A program made the translations under genes and the position numbers. Below, one piece after another: positions 54,014 to 63,207 of a stretch of DNA of 64,000 nt (positions are counted from its first letter, which is position 1; each line of letters opens with the position of its first letter). The DNA is taken from the NCBI GenBank assembly GCA_947385955.1, contig CANDNA010000002.1:62001-126000 (forward strand), written 5' to 3'. The stretch is from an uncultured Clostridia bacterium. Lineage in GTDB: Bacteria > Bacillota > Clostridia > Lachnospirales > Lachnospiraceae. Below the pieces are notes generated by a model. That model saw only the letters and a list, made by a program, of their open reading frames with translations, ran no database searches and was not told the origin of the DNA.

Positions 54014-55483
54014 ATGAACAGTTCAATGATACGTTTGATTTTGGGAAATGTATTGAAGGTAGAAGCCGTTCTGATGCTTCTCCCCTGCCTGATTTCGGTC
54101 ATTTACAGAGAGCCGGTGGGTATTTATTATCTGGGAGTTGCGCTCCTCTGCCTGCTGCTTGGCATGCTGATGACCCGCCGGAAACCCAAAAATCCGGTCT
54201 TTTATTTAAAAGAAGGCTGTATTGCCACTTCCTTAAGCTGGATTTTCCTCAGCTTTTTCGGTGCGCTGCCCTTCTGGCTCTCCGGAGAGATCCCGTCCCT
54301 GACGGATGCTTTATTTGAAACCATTTCCGGATTTACCACCACCGGCGCCAGCATTCTGGCTGATGTGGAGGCCCTGTCCCATACCGCACTTTTCTGGCGC
54401 AGTTTTACCCACTGGATCGGCGGCATGGGCGTCCTTGTATTTTTAATGGCCATCATTCCATTAAGCGGCGGTTCCAACATCAATCTGATGCGGGCGGAAA
54501 GCCCCGGCCCTTCTGTGGGCAAACTGGTTCCCAAAATGAAATACACGGCCCGTATCCTGTATTTTATTTATTTTGCCATGACCCTGTTAGAGCTGTTTCT
54601 GCTGATCGCAGGCGGTATGCCGGTCTTTGATGCACTGGCCACCTCCATGGGCACTGCAGGAACCGGCGGTTTCGGTATCAAGGCGGACAGCATGATGAGC
54701 TATTCCCCTTATCTGCAATGGGTTGTGACCATTTTTATGATTCTGTTTGGTGTCAATTTCAACGCCTATTATTTTATGATTTTTCACAATTTCAAAAAAG
54801 CCTTTGCAATGGAAGAAGTACGGTACTATCTGGGCATCATTGCCGCTGCCATTGCCATCGTCTTTTTCGAAACCCTCAGTCTGTACGGCACTGCCTTTGA
54901 AACACTGACACATGCTTCCTTTCAGGTAGCATCCATTATCACAACCACCGGGTTTTCCACCGTGGACTTTAACATCTGGTCACAGGCCAGCAAGACCGTC
55001 CTTGTCCTGCTGATGTTTATCGGCGCCTGCGCAGGCAGTACCGGCGGCGGCATCAAAGTATCCCGCTTTGTGATTCTGGTCAAAACACTGGGTAAGGAGA
55101 TGACTTCCTATATCCATCCCAAAAGCATCAAAAAGATCAAGTGTGAGGGAAAACCGGTAGAACATGAAGTGGTGCGCTCTATCAATGTATATTTTATTAC
55201 CTTTATGATCATTTTTTCCGCCTCTGTACTGGCAGTCTCCTTTGAAGAAAAAGATCTGGTCACCAACTTTACTGCCGTGGCCGCTACCATCAATAATATA
55301 GGTCCGGGTCTGGAACTGGTAGGCCCTACCCAGAACTTCGGCCTGTTCCATCCTTTCACCAAGTATGTGCTGATGTTCGACATGCTGGCAGGCCGTCTGG
55401 AGCTGTTCCCTCTGCTGATCCTGTTCCACCCTGCCGTCTGGAAAGATCTGTTTACCCAGAAGGTCACTGCCCGGAAGCGATAG
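54014..55483 (+). CDS. trkH: Trk-type potassium uptake membrane subunit TrkH
   Basis: 489 residues with about ten membrane segments. Four selectivity loops are visible: GFTTTGASIL, GTAGTGGFGI, TGFSTVDFN and GPGLELVGPTQNF, plus a CAGSTGGGIKVSR turn. It forms the K+ path gated by TrkA. Operon with trkA. Its start follows GGAGGAAATCAGAAAC. Confidence 0.95.
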   Translation: MNSSMIRLILGNVLKVEAVLMLLPCLISVIYREPVGIYYLGVALLCLLLGMLMTRRKPKNPVFYLKEGCIATSLSWIFLSFFGALPFWLSGEIPSLTDALFETISGFTTTGASILADVEALSHTALFWRSFTHWIGGMGVLVFLMAIIPLSGGSNINLMRAESPGPSVGKLVPKMKYTARILYFIYFAMTLLELFLLIAGGMPVFDALATSMGTAGTGGFGIKADSMMSYSPYLQWVVTIFMILFGVNFNAYYFMIFHNFKKAFAMEEVRYYLGIIAAAIAIVFFETLSLYGTAFETLTHASFQVASIITTTGFSTVDFNIWSQASKTVLVLLMFIGACAGSTGGGIKVSRFVILVKTLGKEMTSYIHPKSIKKIKCEGKPVEHEVVRSINVYFITFMIIFSASVLAVSFEEKDLVTNFTAVAATINNIGPGLELVGPTQNFGLFHPFTKYVLMFDMLAGRLELFPLLILFHPAVWKDLFTQKVTARKR

Positions 55484-55547
55484 ACTGTATCAGAGTGTCA
55501 AAAGGCTTTGTTTTTTATCTGTTTGTCGATCTTATCCATAAAAACAA

Positions 55548-55584
55548 CCCCCATCCCGTAACCGGATGGGGGTATCTGTTTTAT
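55548..55584. terminator. Terminator between trkH and the dGTPase gene
   Basis: CCCCCATCC and GGATGGGGG form a 9-pair stem with a 7-base loop. The minus strand has TTGTTTTTAT after it, the plus strand TATCTGTTTTA, so it is mainly for the dGTPase transcript. Confidence 0.75.
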
Positions 55585-55608
55585 GAAACTATGATCTGCT
55601 GTTTTTTC

Positions 55609-57021
55609 TCAGCCCTGCCACTGTCCGCTCAGTTCCTGGTAGAGCCGCTTGGCATAGCTGTCTGTCATGCCGCAGATATCATCCGTCACAAGCAGCAGGC
55701 GCAGATACAGTTTTTCCGTTTCTGATTTGTCTTTGGAATAATGATGATAAATCGTCAGATAATTCCTGGAAATCAGTGCCATCAGCTTTTCCTGTACTGC
55801 CGTCTGCTTTTGATCAGTGTCATAATACAGCACTGCGTGGACAAATTCATCCAGAAGGAACGAGAGTATCTTTTCCGCTGCAATCTCCAGTTTCAGAATC
55901 GGTTTGGATACAAAAGCATACCGGTATGCAATATCTCCCAGTACATACGCCATACGCTCTCCTCCGGTCCCGGACAAAAGCCCTCTGGTATGGGTACCTG
56001 CCATGATTGCCTGATAATTTTCGGCAAAACCATCGGTAGCGCCGGCAATCAAAAAGCCCTGTACCTGTACGATCCAGTTCTGCACCGCATACTCTTCCGG
56101 CGCATTTTCTCCTTTGTCCACAGCCCGTTTATATTTATCCTCCAGCTTCTGCACCAGCCGGTTATAGTCATCATCCACCGCTGATGTTCCGGCAAGCCGC
56201 AGTTCTTTTAACAGATCGTGAAAAGAGATGCAGCCCTTTTTAAAGGCATCCTCAATATCTGCCGTCAGATAGGCGATGTCATCTGCCGCTTCCAGAATAT
56301 AGGAAAGGGGGTGCCTGCTGCCCTCCGTTCCCAGCGCTTCCTGTACCTGGGCAAAGACTTCCCTGTCCGCATAAAAATATCCCATCTTTTTGGTTTTGAT
56401 ATCACCGCTCTCTTTGTTGATTTCCAGAGAGGAGACCGGATACTTCATAATCGTCCCCAGCAGGGCTTTGGTCAGATTCATGCCATGCTCGTCCACCAGA
56501 TAGTGGAGCTTGGTTACCAGCCGCAGGGCCTGTGTGTTCCCTTCAAAAGCACAAAAATCCTGCTGCATCTGCGGGGTCAGCAGATCTGTCAGCGCCTTCC
56601 CCTTATATGTAATGAGCTGCAGATTTTTCCGAAACCAGTCCCGGATTACGGTTTCTCCAAAATGGCCGAAGGGCGGGTTGCCAATATCATGCAAAAGCCC
56701 GGCACATTGCAATATATTGCAGATATCCGCCGCATAGGAAGGCAGAAAACTCTTATCCCCTATGATCTGTATGATATGCTGGGCAATGTTCTGCCCCAGA
56801 GATTTCCCATAGGAGGAGACTTCCAGAGAATGGGTCAGCCGGGTACGGATAAAATCGCTTCTGTCCAGCGGAAATACCTGTGTCTTATCCTGCAGCCGCC
56901 GAAACGACGCACTCTGTATGATCCTGTGATAATCTTTTTCAAACTCTGTCCGCAAATCGTTGGAGCCGCTTCCCCGATAGCTGCGGATCCTGTCATCACA
57001 AAGCAGTCTCTGCCATTCCAT
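55609..57021 (-). CDS. dgt: Deoxyguanosinetriphosphate triphosphohydrolase (dGTPase)
   Basis: 470 residues, HD superfamily: RTRLTHSLEVSSYG (first His), GLLHDIGNPPFGHFGE (HD) and AADDIAYLTADIEDAFK (Asp). It hydrolyses dGTP to deoxyguanosine and triphosphate and controls dNTP pools. The start lies 3 bases after the stop of the PcsB-like gene, with GGAGGATCG before it, so both are likely in one transcript. Confidence 0.94.
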   Translation of the reverse strand: MEWQRLLCDDRIRSYRGSGSNDLRTEFEKDYHRIIQSASFRRLQDKTQVFPLDRSDFIRTRLTHSLEVSSYGKSLGQNIAQHIIQIIGDKSFLPSYAADICNILQCAGLLHDIGNPPFGHFGETVIRDWFRKNLQLITYKGKALTDLLTPQMQQDFCAFEGNTQALRLVTKLHYLVDEHGMNLTKALLGTIMKYPVSSLEINKESGDIKTKKMGYFYADREVFAQVQEALGTEGSRHPLSYILEAADDIAYLTADIEDAFKKGCISFHDLLKELRLAGTSAVDDDYNRLVQKLEDKYKRAVDKGENAPEEYAVQNWIVQVQGFLIAGATDGFAENYQAIMAGTHTRGLLSGTGGERMAYVLGDIAYRYAFVSKPILKLEIAAEKILSFLLDEFVHAVLYYDTDQKQTAVQEKLMALISRNYLTIYHHYSKDKSETEKLYLRLLLVTDDICGMTDSYAKRLYQELSGQWQG

Positions 57022-57024
57022 ATC

Positions 57025-58266
57025 TTATACGATCCTCCGCACTGCCAAAATCTCTTTATATGTAGCAGGTGTTATTTTAATTCCGGTCCTCTGTGTGCTG
57101 GCATGTACGATATAGCCGTTGCCAATGTACATTCCCACATGTCCTGCATAGCAGATCAGATCGCCCGGCTGGGCATCCGCATACGATACGCTTGTACCGC
57201 AGCTTCTCTGGGATGAGGAATTGCGGGGAATGGAAATACCGAAATCTCTGTATACAGCCTGGGTAAAGCCGGAACAGTCTGCACCGTTTGTCAGGCTGGT
57301 ACCGCCCGGCACATAAGGATTCCCGATAAACCGACAGGCATAGGAGGCAATTTCTTTCCCCCTTGAACTGCCCGACGCACTGTTAATCAGAGAAAGGACA
57401 TCCGCACTGGCGGTACCGGAAGATTTGGCAGGTGCGGCGGCCGTATTGTTTTTCTCACTGCTCCCTTTATTTTCGTTTTTCTTTTTCTTCTCCGCTTCCT
57501 CTCTTGCCTTCCGCTCTGCCTCTTCCTTTGCCCTTCTGGCAGCTTCTTCTGCTTCAAGCTGTTTGATCTGGGCGGTCTGCTGCTTAATCAGTGCTTTGTA
57601 TGCCGCTGCGGACTGACGAATCTGGGCAATCTGCACTTCAAAGTTTTCCGCCTCTGCCCGCTTTGCCTCCAGAGCTTCCTCCAGAGCCGCTTCTTCTTCC
57701 TTCAGCTCGAACTCTTCTGCCTCCAGTGCGGACTTTTCTTCCTCCAGCGCCTCTTTCAAATCCGCCACCTCCTGCCGGGTCTCCTGATACTGCAGCAGTA
57801 GTTTCCTGTCATATGCATACAGCTTTTCGATATAATCTGCCTTGTTCATCATATCGCTGATGCTTTTGGATTCGAACAGAAGCTGGGCATAGGTGCTGTT
57901 CCCCTTTTCATACATGAATTTGATCCGCTTCTTCATGGCCTCATACTGTGTCTCTTCTCTGTTGATAGCGGCCTCCAGCTCTTCCTGTACCTGCACAATC
58001 TCTTCTTTTTTATTCTCGATTTCTTCCTCCAGCAGGCTGATACTGCTCATCAGTTCCACAAGTGTGCCGTCCAGCTCATCAATCTCCTCTTCCACCGCAT
58101 CTTTTTTACCTTCCAGCCCTGCAGCCTGTCCATTGATGGCATTTAGCTGATTCTGTGTCTCTGCGAGCTGCTGCTTCAGCTCAGGAATCGTAGCCGCACA
58201 GACAGGCATAATCTGAGCCAGGCCAATCATCAGTACCAGCAATATGCAGAACATCTTTTTCTTCAT
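57025..58266 (-). CDS. PcsB-like C40 (NlpC/P60) peptidase with coiled coil
   Basis: 413 residues from 58266. A signal peptide (MKKKMFCILLVLMIGLAQIM) is followed by a long coiled coil (about 25-250, AAAKKK-like with many Glu, ELEEEKSALEAEE), a Lys-rich linker, and the NlpC/P60 domain: NGADCSGFTQAVYRDFG (catalytic Cys), GHVGMYIGNGYIVHAS (His). It should cut cell-wall peptides during division; the coiled coil probably binds FtsEX as in PcsB. Neither FtsE nor FtsX is in the window. Confidence 0.92.
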   Translation of the reverse strand: MKKKMFCILLVLMIGLAQIMPVCAATIPELKQQLAETQNQLNAINGQAAGLEGKKDAVEEEIDELDGTLVELMSSISLLEEEIENKKEEIVQVQEELEAAINREETQYEAMKKRIKFMYEKGNSTYAQLLFESKSISDMMNKADYIEKLYAYDRKLLLQYQETRQEVADLKEALEEEKSALEAEEFELKEEEAALEEALEAKRAEAENFEVQIAQIRQSAAAYKALIKQQTAQIKQLEAEEAARRAKEEAERKAREEAEKKKKNENKGSSEKNNTAAAPAKSSGTASADVLSLINSASGSSRGKEIASYACRFIGNPYVPGGTSLTNGADCSGFTQAVYRDFGISIPRNSSSQRSCGTSVSYADAQPGDLICYAGHVGMYIGNGYIVHASTQRTGIKITPATYKEILAVRRIV

Positions 58267-58345
58267 GTATCTCACCTGCCTTCCAGCCCTGTCCTGTCAA
58301 TGGGAGCTTCACAGCCACATCAGTCCCGGTCTTTTGTTACCTGTC

Positions 58346-59737
58346 TTACAGATCGCAGTTTTTTACTGTTCTGGGGAACGGCACCACATCCCGGATGTTC
58401 CCCATACCGGTCAGATACATCACACACCGTTCAAATCCCAGGCCGAATCCGGCATGACGTGCGCTGCCGTATTTACGCAGATCCAGATAAAAATCATAAT
58501 CCTCCTGCCTTAGTCCCAGTTCTTTCATCCTCTCTGTGAGCAGCTCCAGATTATCCTCTCTCTGGCTTCCGCCGATGATCTCCCCGATGCCGGGTACCAG
58601 GCAGTCCATTGCCGCCACTGTCTTTTTGTCCTCATTGAGTTTCATATAAAAGGCTTTGATCTCTTTGGGATAATCCGTCACAAAAACAGGCCGTTTAAAT
58701 TCCTGCTCTGTCAGATACCGCTCGTGCTCCGTCTGCAGATCACAGCCCCAGGATACCTTATATTCAAACTCATCGTTGTGCTGCTCCAGAATCCGGATGG
58801 CTTCCGTATATGTCACATGGGCAAAATCCGAATCTGCCACATGATGCAGCCTCTCCAGCAGCCCTCTGTCCACAAACTGATTGAAGAAATTCATCTCTTC
58901 CGGCGCATTCTCCAGCACATAACGGATGATATATTTGATCATGCTTTCCGCCAGCACCATATCATCTTCCAGATCTGCAAAAGCGATTTCCGGCTCAATC
59001 ATCCAGAACTCTGCCGCATGGCGGGTGGTATTGGAGTTTTCCGCCCGGAATGTGGGGCCGAAAGTATATACATTGCGGAATGCCATAGCAAAGGTTTCCA
59101 CATTCAACTGGCCGCTGACTGTCAGATTTGTCTCTTTTCCAAAAAAGTCCTGGCTGTAATCCGGCTTTCCCTCCTTTGTCAGAGGCAGATTTTCCATATC
59201 CAGTGTAGTGACCCGGAACATCTCCCCGGCGCCTTCACAGTCACTTCCCGTAATCAGCGGAGTATGCACATAGACAAAGCCCCGTTCCTGGAAAAACTGA
59301 TGAATCGCATAGGCGATCAGAGAACGCACCCGGAAGACCGCCTGAAAAGTATTGGTCCTGGGACGTAAATGCGTTATGGTACGCAGATATTCCAGACTGT
59401 GCCGCTTTTTCTGCAGCGGATAATCCGCTGTGGATTCTCCTTCGATCTCCACACGCTCCGCCTGAATCTCAAAGGGCTGCTTTGCCTGCGGTGTCTCCAC
59501 CAGTGTCCCTGTAATCACCAGTGCGCTTCCCACATTGAGCCGGCTGATCCGGTCAAAATTCTCCAGCCCGTCACTGTACACAATCTGAAGGGTTTCAAAA
59601 AAAGAACCGTCATGCAGCACGATAAAGCCAAAAGTTTTGGAATCTCTCACACTGCGGACCCAGCCTCCCACTGTAATTTTCTTTCCGAGAAATGCTTCCT
59701 TTTCCCGATACAACTCTCTGATACTTACCAATTCCAT
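58346..59737 (-). CDS. asnS: Asparaginyl-tRNA synthetase
   Basis: 463 residues from 59737 (GGGAAGGAACTGAAAATT). N-terminal OB domain ([24 protein letters not shown]) and class II catalytic core with [22 protein letters not shown] (motif 2 region) and the C-terminal [16 protein letters not shown] (motif 3). It charges tRNA-Asn. It is upstream of the PcsB-like gene on the same strand. No T-box leader is seen. Confidence 0.96.
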   Translation of the reverse strand: MELVSIRELYREKEAFLGKKITVGGWVRSVRDSKTFGFIVLHDGSFFETLQIVYSDGLENFDRISRLNVGSALVITGTLVETPQAKQPFEIQAERVEIEGESTADYPLQKKRHSLEYLRTITHLRPRTNTFQAVFRVRSLIAYAIHQFFQERGFVYVHTPLITGSDCEGAGEMFRVTTLDMENLPLTKEGKPDYSQDFFGKETNLTVSGQLNVETFAMAFRNVYTFGPTFRAENSNTTRHAAEFWMIEPEIAFADLEDDMVLAESMIKYIIRYVLENAPEEMNFFNQFVDRGLLERLHHVADSDFAHVTYTEAIRILEQHNDEFEYKVSWGCDLQTEHERYLTEQEFKRPVFVTDYPKEIKAFYMKLNEDKKTVAAMDCLVPGIGEIIGGSQREDNLELLTERMKELGLRQEDYDFYLDLRKYGSARHAGFGLGFERCVMYLTGMGNIRDVVPFPRTVKNCDL

Positions 59738-59784
59738 AATTTTCAGTTCCTTCCCGCGGCGTCCGGCCGCATTTGTCAATTCAG

Positions 59785-59807
59785 GGCAGAAACCTCTGCC
59801 GTTTTTT
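59785..59807 (+). terminator. Plus-strand hairpin and T-run between asnS and the isomerase gene
   Basis: GGCAGA-AACC-TCTGCC followed by G and six T on the plus strand. Both neighbouring genes are on the minus strand, so this would stop an antisense transcript. It is small and may be chance. Confidence 0.4.
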
Positions 59808-59836
59808 CTTTCTGACTGTCTCTTACCGTACTTTTT

Positions 59837-60904
59837 TCAGTACTCGCTGATTACTGCCTGTTCCCGCAGAAATGCCAGCACCTTATCACACATCACATAA
59901 TCCTCATAGTTGTCATAATCCAGATCCGCCTTCAATGCCTCCACGCTTTCATAGCCTCCGGCCTGCGCCTGCTCTGACAGCATGGCATCCACCTCTTCCT
60001 GGCTGACCGTAATCCCTTCCGCATTGGCCACTGCCTGCAGCATAATGGATTCCCGGCAGGACTCTTCCGCGCCGGCTCTCGCCTCTTCTTCAAACCCTTC
60101 CATATCGGAACCCTGAGCGTTGACGTAAGCCTCCAGCGTCATACCCCCAAAGGCCGCAATCCGGGACATACGTCTTACCACCCTGTCATAATACTGGTCC
60201 ACCATTGCCTTCGGCGGGTCTTTCTTAAAACTGCATCCGCTCATCACCTGACCGATCAGTGCATCCTCCACATTTCTGTCATAGGTATTTTTCATTTCCT
60301 CATCCAGCAGATTCCGGACGTACTCCTCATACTCCTCCACGGTGCTGCAGCCAACATCCAGAGACTGTACAAATGCATCCGTCAGTTCCGGTATCTGCTG
60401 TCTCTGGATGCTGTTCATCGTAACCGTAAACACCACCGGTACGCCCGACAGATCCGGGTTGGGCTGATACGGGTCAGGGAAATGCAAAGACAAATCCTTT
60501 GTCTCTCCCCTGCTCACACCCACCAGGCCGTCCTCAAAGCCCTCAATAAAAGTGTGGCTTCCCAGCTGCAGCTCATAGCCCTGGGAAGAACCTCCGTCAA
60601 ACAGCTCTCCGTCAATCCGGCCTTCAAAATCGATGTTCACAATATCACCCGGGGCTGCCGCTTCACCTTCTGCCACTTCCACCCACCCTGGATGGCTGCT
60701 CAGAATATACCCGATATAGTTCTGCTGCAGATCCGTTGTCACCTCGGCCTTGGCCGGCACCGATATTTCGATTCCTTTGTACTCACCCAGCTTCACATAG
60801 CTTCCTGTTTTCATCTCGGACAGTACGGCCGTTTCGCTTCCGCACCCGCCCAGGAGCAGCAGGGATGCAACCATCCCCATCCATACAACAAGCCTTTTTT
60901 TCAT
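59837..60904 (-). CDS. Trigger-factor-like FKBP peptidyl-prolyl isomerase lipoprotein
   Basis: 355 residues from 60904 (AAGAAGGAGAAGGTGT). The signal peptide with lipobox LGGC marks it as a lipoprotein. An FKBP domain (about 85-170: GDIVNIDFEGRIDGELFDGGSS, GFEDGLVGVSRGE) is followed by a trigger-factor-C-like helical domain (RQQIPELTDAFVQS to QAGGYESVEALK). It probably folds exported proteins outside the membrane, like PrsA. The ribosome-binding domain of true trigger factor is missing. Confidence 0.87.
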   Translation of the reverse strand: MKKRLVVWMGMVASLLLLGGCGSETAVLSEMKTGSYVKLGEYKGIEISVPAKAEVTTDLQQNYIGYILSSHPGWVEVAEGEAAAPGDIVNIDFEGRIDGELFDGGSSQGYELQLGSHTFIEGFEDGLVGVSRGETKDLSLHFPDPYQPNPDLSGVPVVFTVTMNSIQRQQIPELTDAFVQSLDVGCSTVEEYEEYVRNLLDEEMKNTYDRNVEDALIGQVMSGCSFKKDPPKAMVDQYYDRVVRRMSRIAAFGGMTLEAYVNAQGSDMEGFEEEARAGAEESCRESIMLQAVANAEGITVSQEEVDAMLSEQAQAGGYESVEALKADLDYDNYEDYVMCDKVLAFLREQAVISEY

Positions 60905-60957
60905 ACACCTTCTCCTTCTTTTTCGTGAAATATTATTGTACCACGAAATCCCCGCTA

Positions 60958-62436
60958 TTACAATAAGGGAGACAAAAGGCGGCACACCTGTTCCTTGAAG
61001 CGCACGATCAGACTCCGTGAGGCATACAGATCCCTGGTAATGCAGGTGCAGACCTTTAAATCTTTCTGAAAAGCCTCCACCATTTTTTCTGCCTCTTTCT
61101 CGTCATAGACCACTGCATTGACTTCAAAATTCAATTTAAAACTGCGGATGTCCATATTGGCCGTCCCATAACAGAATACCTGTTCATCCACAATCAGCCC
61201 TTTGGCATGGAGGAAACCATTATCATAGGTATAACATTTCGCGCCCGCCATCACCAGATCCCCGATATAGGAATAAGTAGCCCAATAGACAAACGGATGA
61301 TCCGGCTTACAGGGAATCATAATATTCACCTCCACACCGGAATAGGCGGCTACTACCAGCGCACTGAAAATCGCATCATCCGGAATAAAATACGGAGTCT
61401 GGATATAAATACTTTTTTCTGCTTTGTTGATCAGACGCAGATAATTGTTTCTCACATTCTGAAGATTGGAGTCGGGGCCGCTGGAAATGATCTGTACCTG
61501 GCTGCTTCCCAGCCGCTTCGTTGGCTGCCGGAAATACCGCTCCTCTTCATCCGGCAGACTGTCCCTGGATGCATAGTTCCAGTCCAGGATAAAACGGACA
61601 TGCAGATTGGCGACTGCCGCTCCCTCAATGCGCAGATGGGTGTCTCTCCAATAGCCGAACCGGTCATCCAGTCCCACATATTCCTTCCCCACATTAAAAC
61701 CGCCCACATAGCCCACGCGGCCGTCTATCACTGTGATCTTCCGATGGTTCCGGTAATTGATACGCAGATTTAACGGCCCCAGCAGCGGCGGAAAAAACAC
61801 AGCCGTATGGATGCCGCAGGCACGCAGCTTCTGCCAGCAGCGTTTGGAGACAAACCGGCCTCCCATACCGTCGCACAGAATGCAGATTTCCACGCCTTCT
61901 TTTGCTTTTTCCACCAGTACATCGGAAATCCGCTGAAATAACACATCATTTTTAATAATATAATACTGGATATGGATAAACTCTCTGGCCTGCTTCATAT
62001 CCTCAATCAGCGCACCGAACTTTTCATTGCCGTCAGTAAAAATCCGGATCCTGTTATTGTCTGTCAGCATGGCGCCTGCGCTTTCCAGATTGTAATAAAT
62101 CAAATCAGAATATTTTTTCAGATGAGGCGATTCTTCCTGCAGCGTTCTGGTCCGTATGCTGGCCTCCTGACTGCGGATCGCTTCATGGATATGATCCTCC
62201 ATCTCTTTGGTACGGAACATTCTGCTCTTGTGCATATCTCCTCCGATCAGCAGGTAAAAAATAAACCCCGCCACCGGTATAAAATACAGGATCAGCAGCC
62301 AGGTCCATACAGATGCCGGATTTTTCCTCTGAAAAAAGATAATCACAATCGACAGTAGACAGTTTATCACCAACAGATGCTGAAACGGGAATGCCAACAG
62401 ATCCCAGACGGTTTCCCAAACCATATCAAAATTCAT
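60958..62436 (-). CDS. cls: Cardiolipin synthase
   Basis: 492 residues from 62436 (GGGAGGCAGATAT). Two N-terminal membrane segments (about 8-55) and two HKD motifs: NYRNHRKITVIDGRVGYVGG (about 215-234) and NGFLHAKGLIVDEQVFCYGT (about 395-414). It condenses two phosphatidylglycerols to cardiolipin in the membrane. The stop lies 54 bases before the isomerase start. Confidence 0.94.
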   Translation of the reverse strand: MNFDMVWETVWDLLAFPFQHLLVINCLLSIVIIFFQRKNPASVWTWLLILYFIPVAGFIFYLLIGGDMHKSRMFRTKEMEDHIHEAIRSQEASIRTRTLQEESPHLKKYSDLIYYNLESAGAMLTDNNRIRIFTDGNEKFGALIEDMKQAREFIHIQYYIIKNDVLFQRISDVLVEKAKEGVEICILCDGMGGRFVSKRCWQKLRACGIHTAVFFPPLLGPLNLRINYRNHRKITVIDGRVGYVGGFNVGKEYVGLDDRFGYWRDTHLRIEGAAVANLHVRFILDWNYASRDSLPDEEERYFRQPTKRLGSSQVQIISSGPDSNLQNVRNNYLRLINKAEKSIYIQTPYFIPDDAIFSALVVAAYSGVEVNIMIPCKPDHPFVYWATYSYIGDLVMAGAKCYTYDNGFLHAKGLIVDEQVFCYGTANMDIRSFKLNFEVNAVVYDEKEAEKMVEAFQKDLKVCTCITRDLYASRSLIVRFKEQVCRLLSPLL

Positions 62437-62497
62437 ATATCTGCCTCCCAATTCTGTTTCAGTATACCACGACTGCTTTGTTTAAATCCACTTTTTC

Positions 62498-62526
62498 TTG
62501 CTTTCTTCCATATTAAATGGTAAAAT
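62498..62526 (+). promoter_or_regulatory. Candidate promoter of the small membrane protein gene
   Basis: TTGCTT (62498-62503), 17 bases, TAAAAT (62521-62526). The leader that follows contains CAGTCACACAG twice (about 62542 and 62583) and no gene. Confidence 0.55.
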
Positions 62527-62647
62527 ACTTTACAGTCCACGCAGTCACACAGGCTGCACCCAGGCCATACGCAGGTCACATACAGTCACACAGCCGGCAT
62601 TTTCCTGACAACAGGATTGAAGTGCCAACTAACGCAGGAGGGTTATT

Positions 62648-63127
62648 GTGAGTACAGGAACCATTGTATTATTGTGCATACTGGCAGTTCTTATCATTGC
62701 CATCGCAGTACTTTATTTTTTAGGCAAAAAGGCACAGAAAAAACAGAAAGAACAGCAGGAGCAGATCGAAGCCAACAAACAGTCGGTGTCCATGCTGATT
62801 ATCGACAAAAAGCGAATGCCGATGAAAGATTCCGGGCTTCCCCAGTTCGTCATTGACCAGACACCCAAATATCTCCGCCGTTCCAAACTGCCTATCGTCA
62901 AAGCCAAGGTAGGCCCTCAGATTATGTCACTGGTCTGTGATGAAAAGATCTTTGATTCCGTTCCGGTCAAAAAGGAAGTGAAGGCTATGGTCAGCGGGAT
63001 CTATATTGTCAGCGTCAGAGGACTCCACGGCAAGTCCATTCAGACCGCAGAAACGAAGAAAAAGGGCTTCTTCAAACGGGCGCTGGAAAAAGCCCAGGAA
63101 AAGGCCGGCGCCAAACCGGTAAAATAA
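62648..63127 (+). CDS. Small membrane protein
   Basis: 159 residues, GTG start after GCAGGAGGGTTATT. One N-terminal membrane segment (TIVLLCILAVLIIAIAVLYFLG), a Lys/Gln coiled coil (KKAQKKQKEQQEQIEAN) and a cytosolic beta domain (LPIVKAKVGPQIMSLVCDEKIF, VSGIYIVSVRG) with a Lys-rich tail. Conserved in Lachnospiraceae in my memory, function unknown. A strong terminator follows. Confidence 0.75.
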   Translation: MSTGTIVLLCILAVLIIAIAVLYFLGKKAQKKQKEQQEQIEANKQSVSMLIIDKKRMPMKDSGLPQFVIDQTPKYLRRSKLPIVKAKVGPQIMSLVCDEKIFDSVPVKKEVKAMVSGIYIVSVRGLHGKSIQTAETKKKGFFKRALEKAQEKAGAKPVK

Positions 63128-63150
63128 TCGGATCTATGAACGTACAGCAA

Positions 63151-63186
63151 CCCCGGTATTTATATCCAATAAATACCGGGGTTTTC
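63151..63186. terminator. Bidirectional terminator
   Basis: CCCCGGTATTTAT and ATAAATACCGGGG form a 13-pair stem with a short loop, then a T-run on the plus strand. Confidence 0.88.
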
Positions 63187-63207
63187 TGATGGTACCAGCC
63201 AATCCTG

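Noticed and set aside
59738-59836. T-box leader before asnS
   Set aside because: The gap is about 100 bases and contains no T-box sequence (TGGNACCGCG-like).
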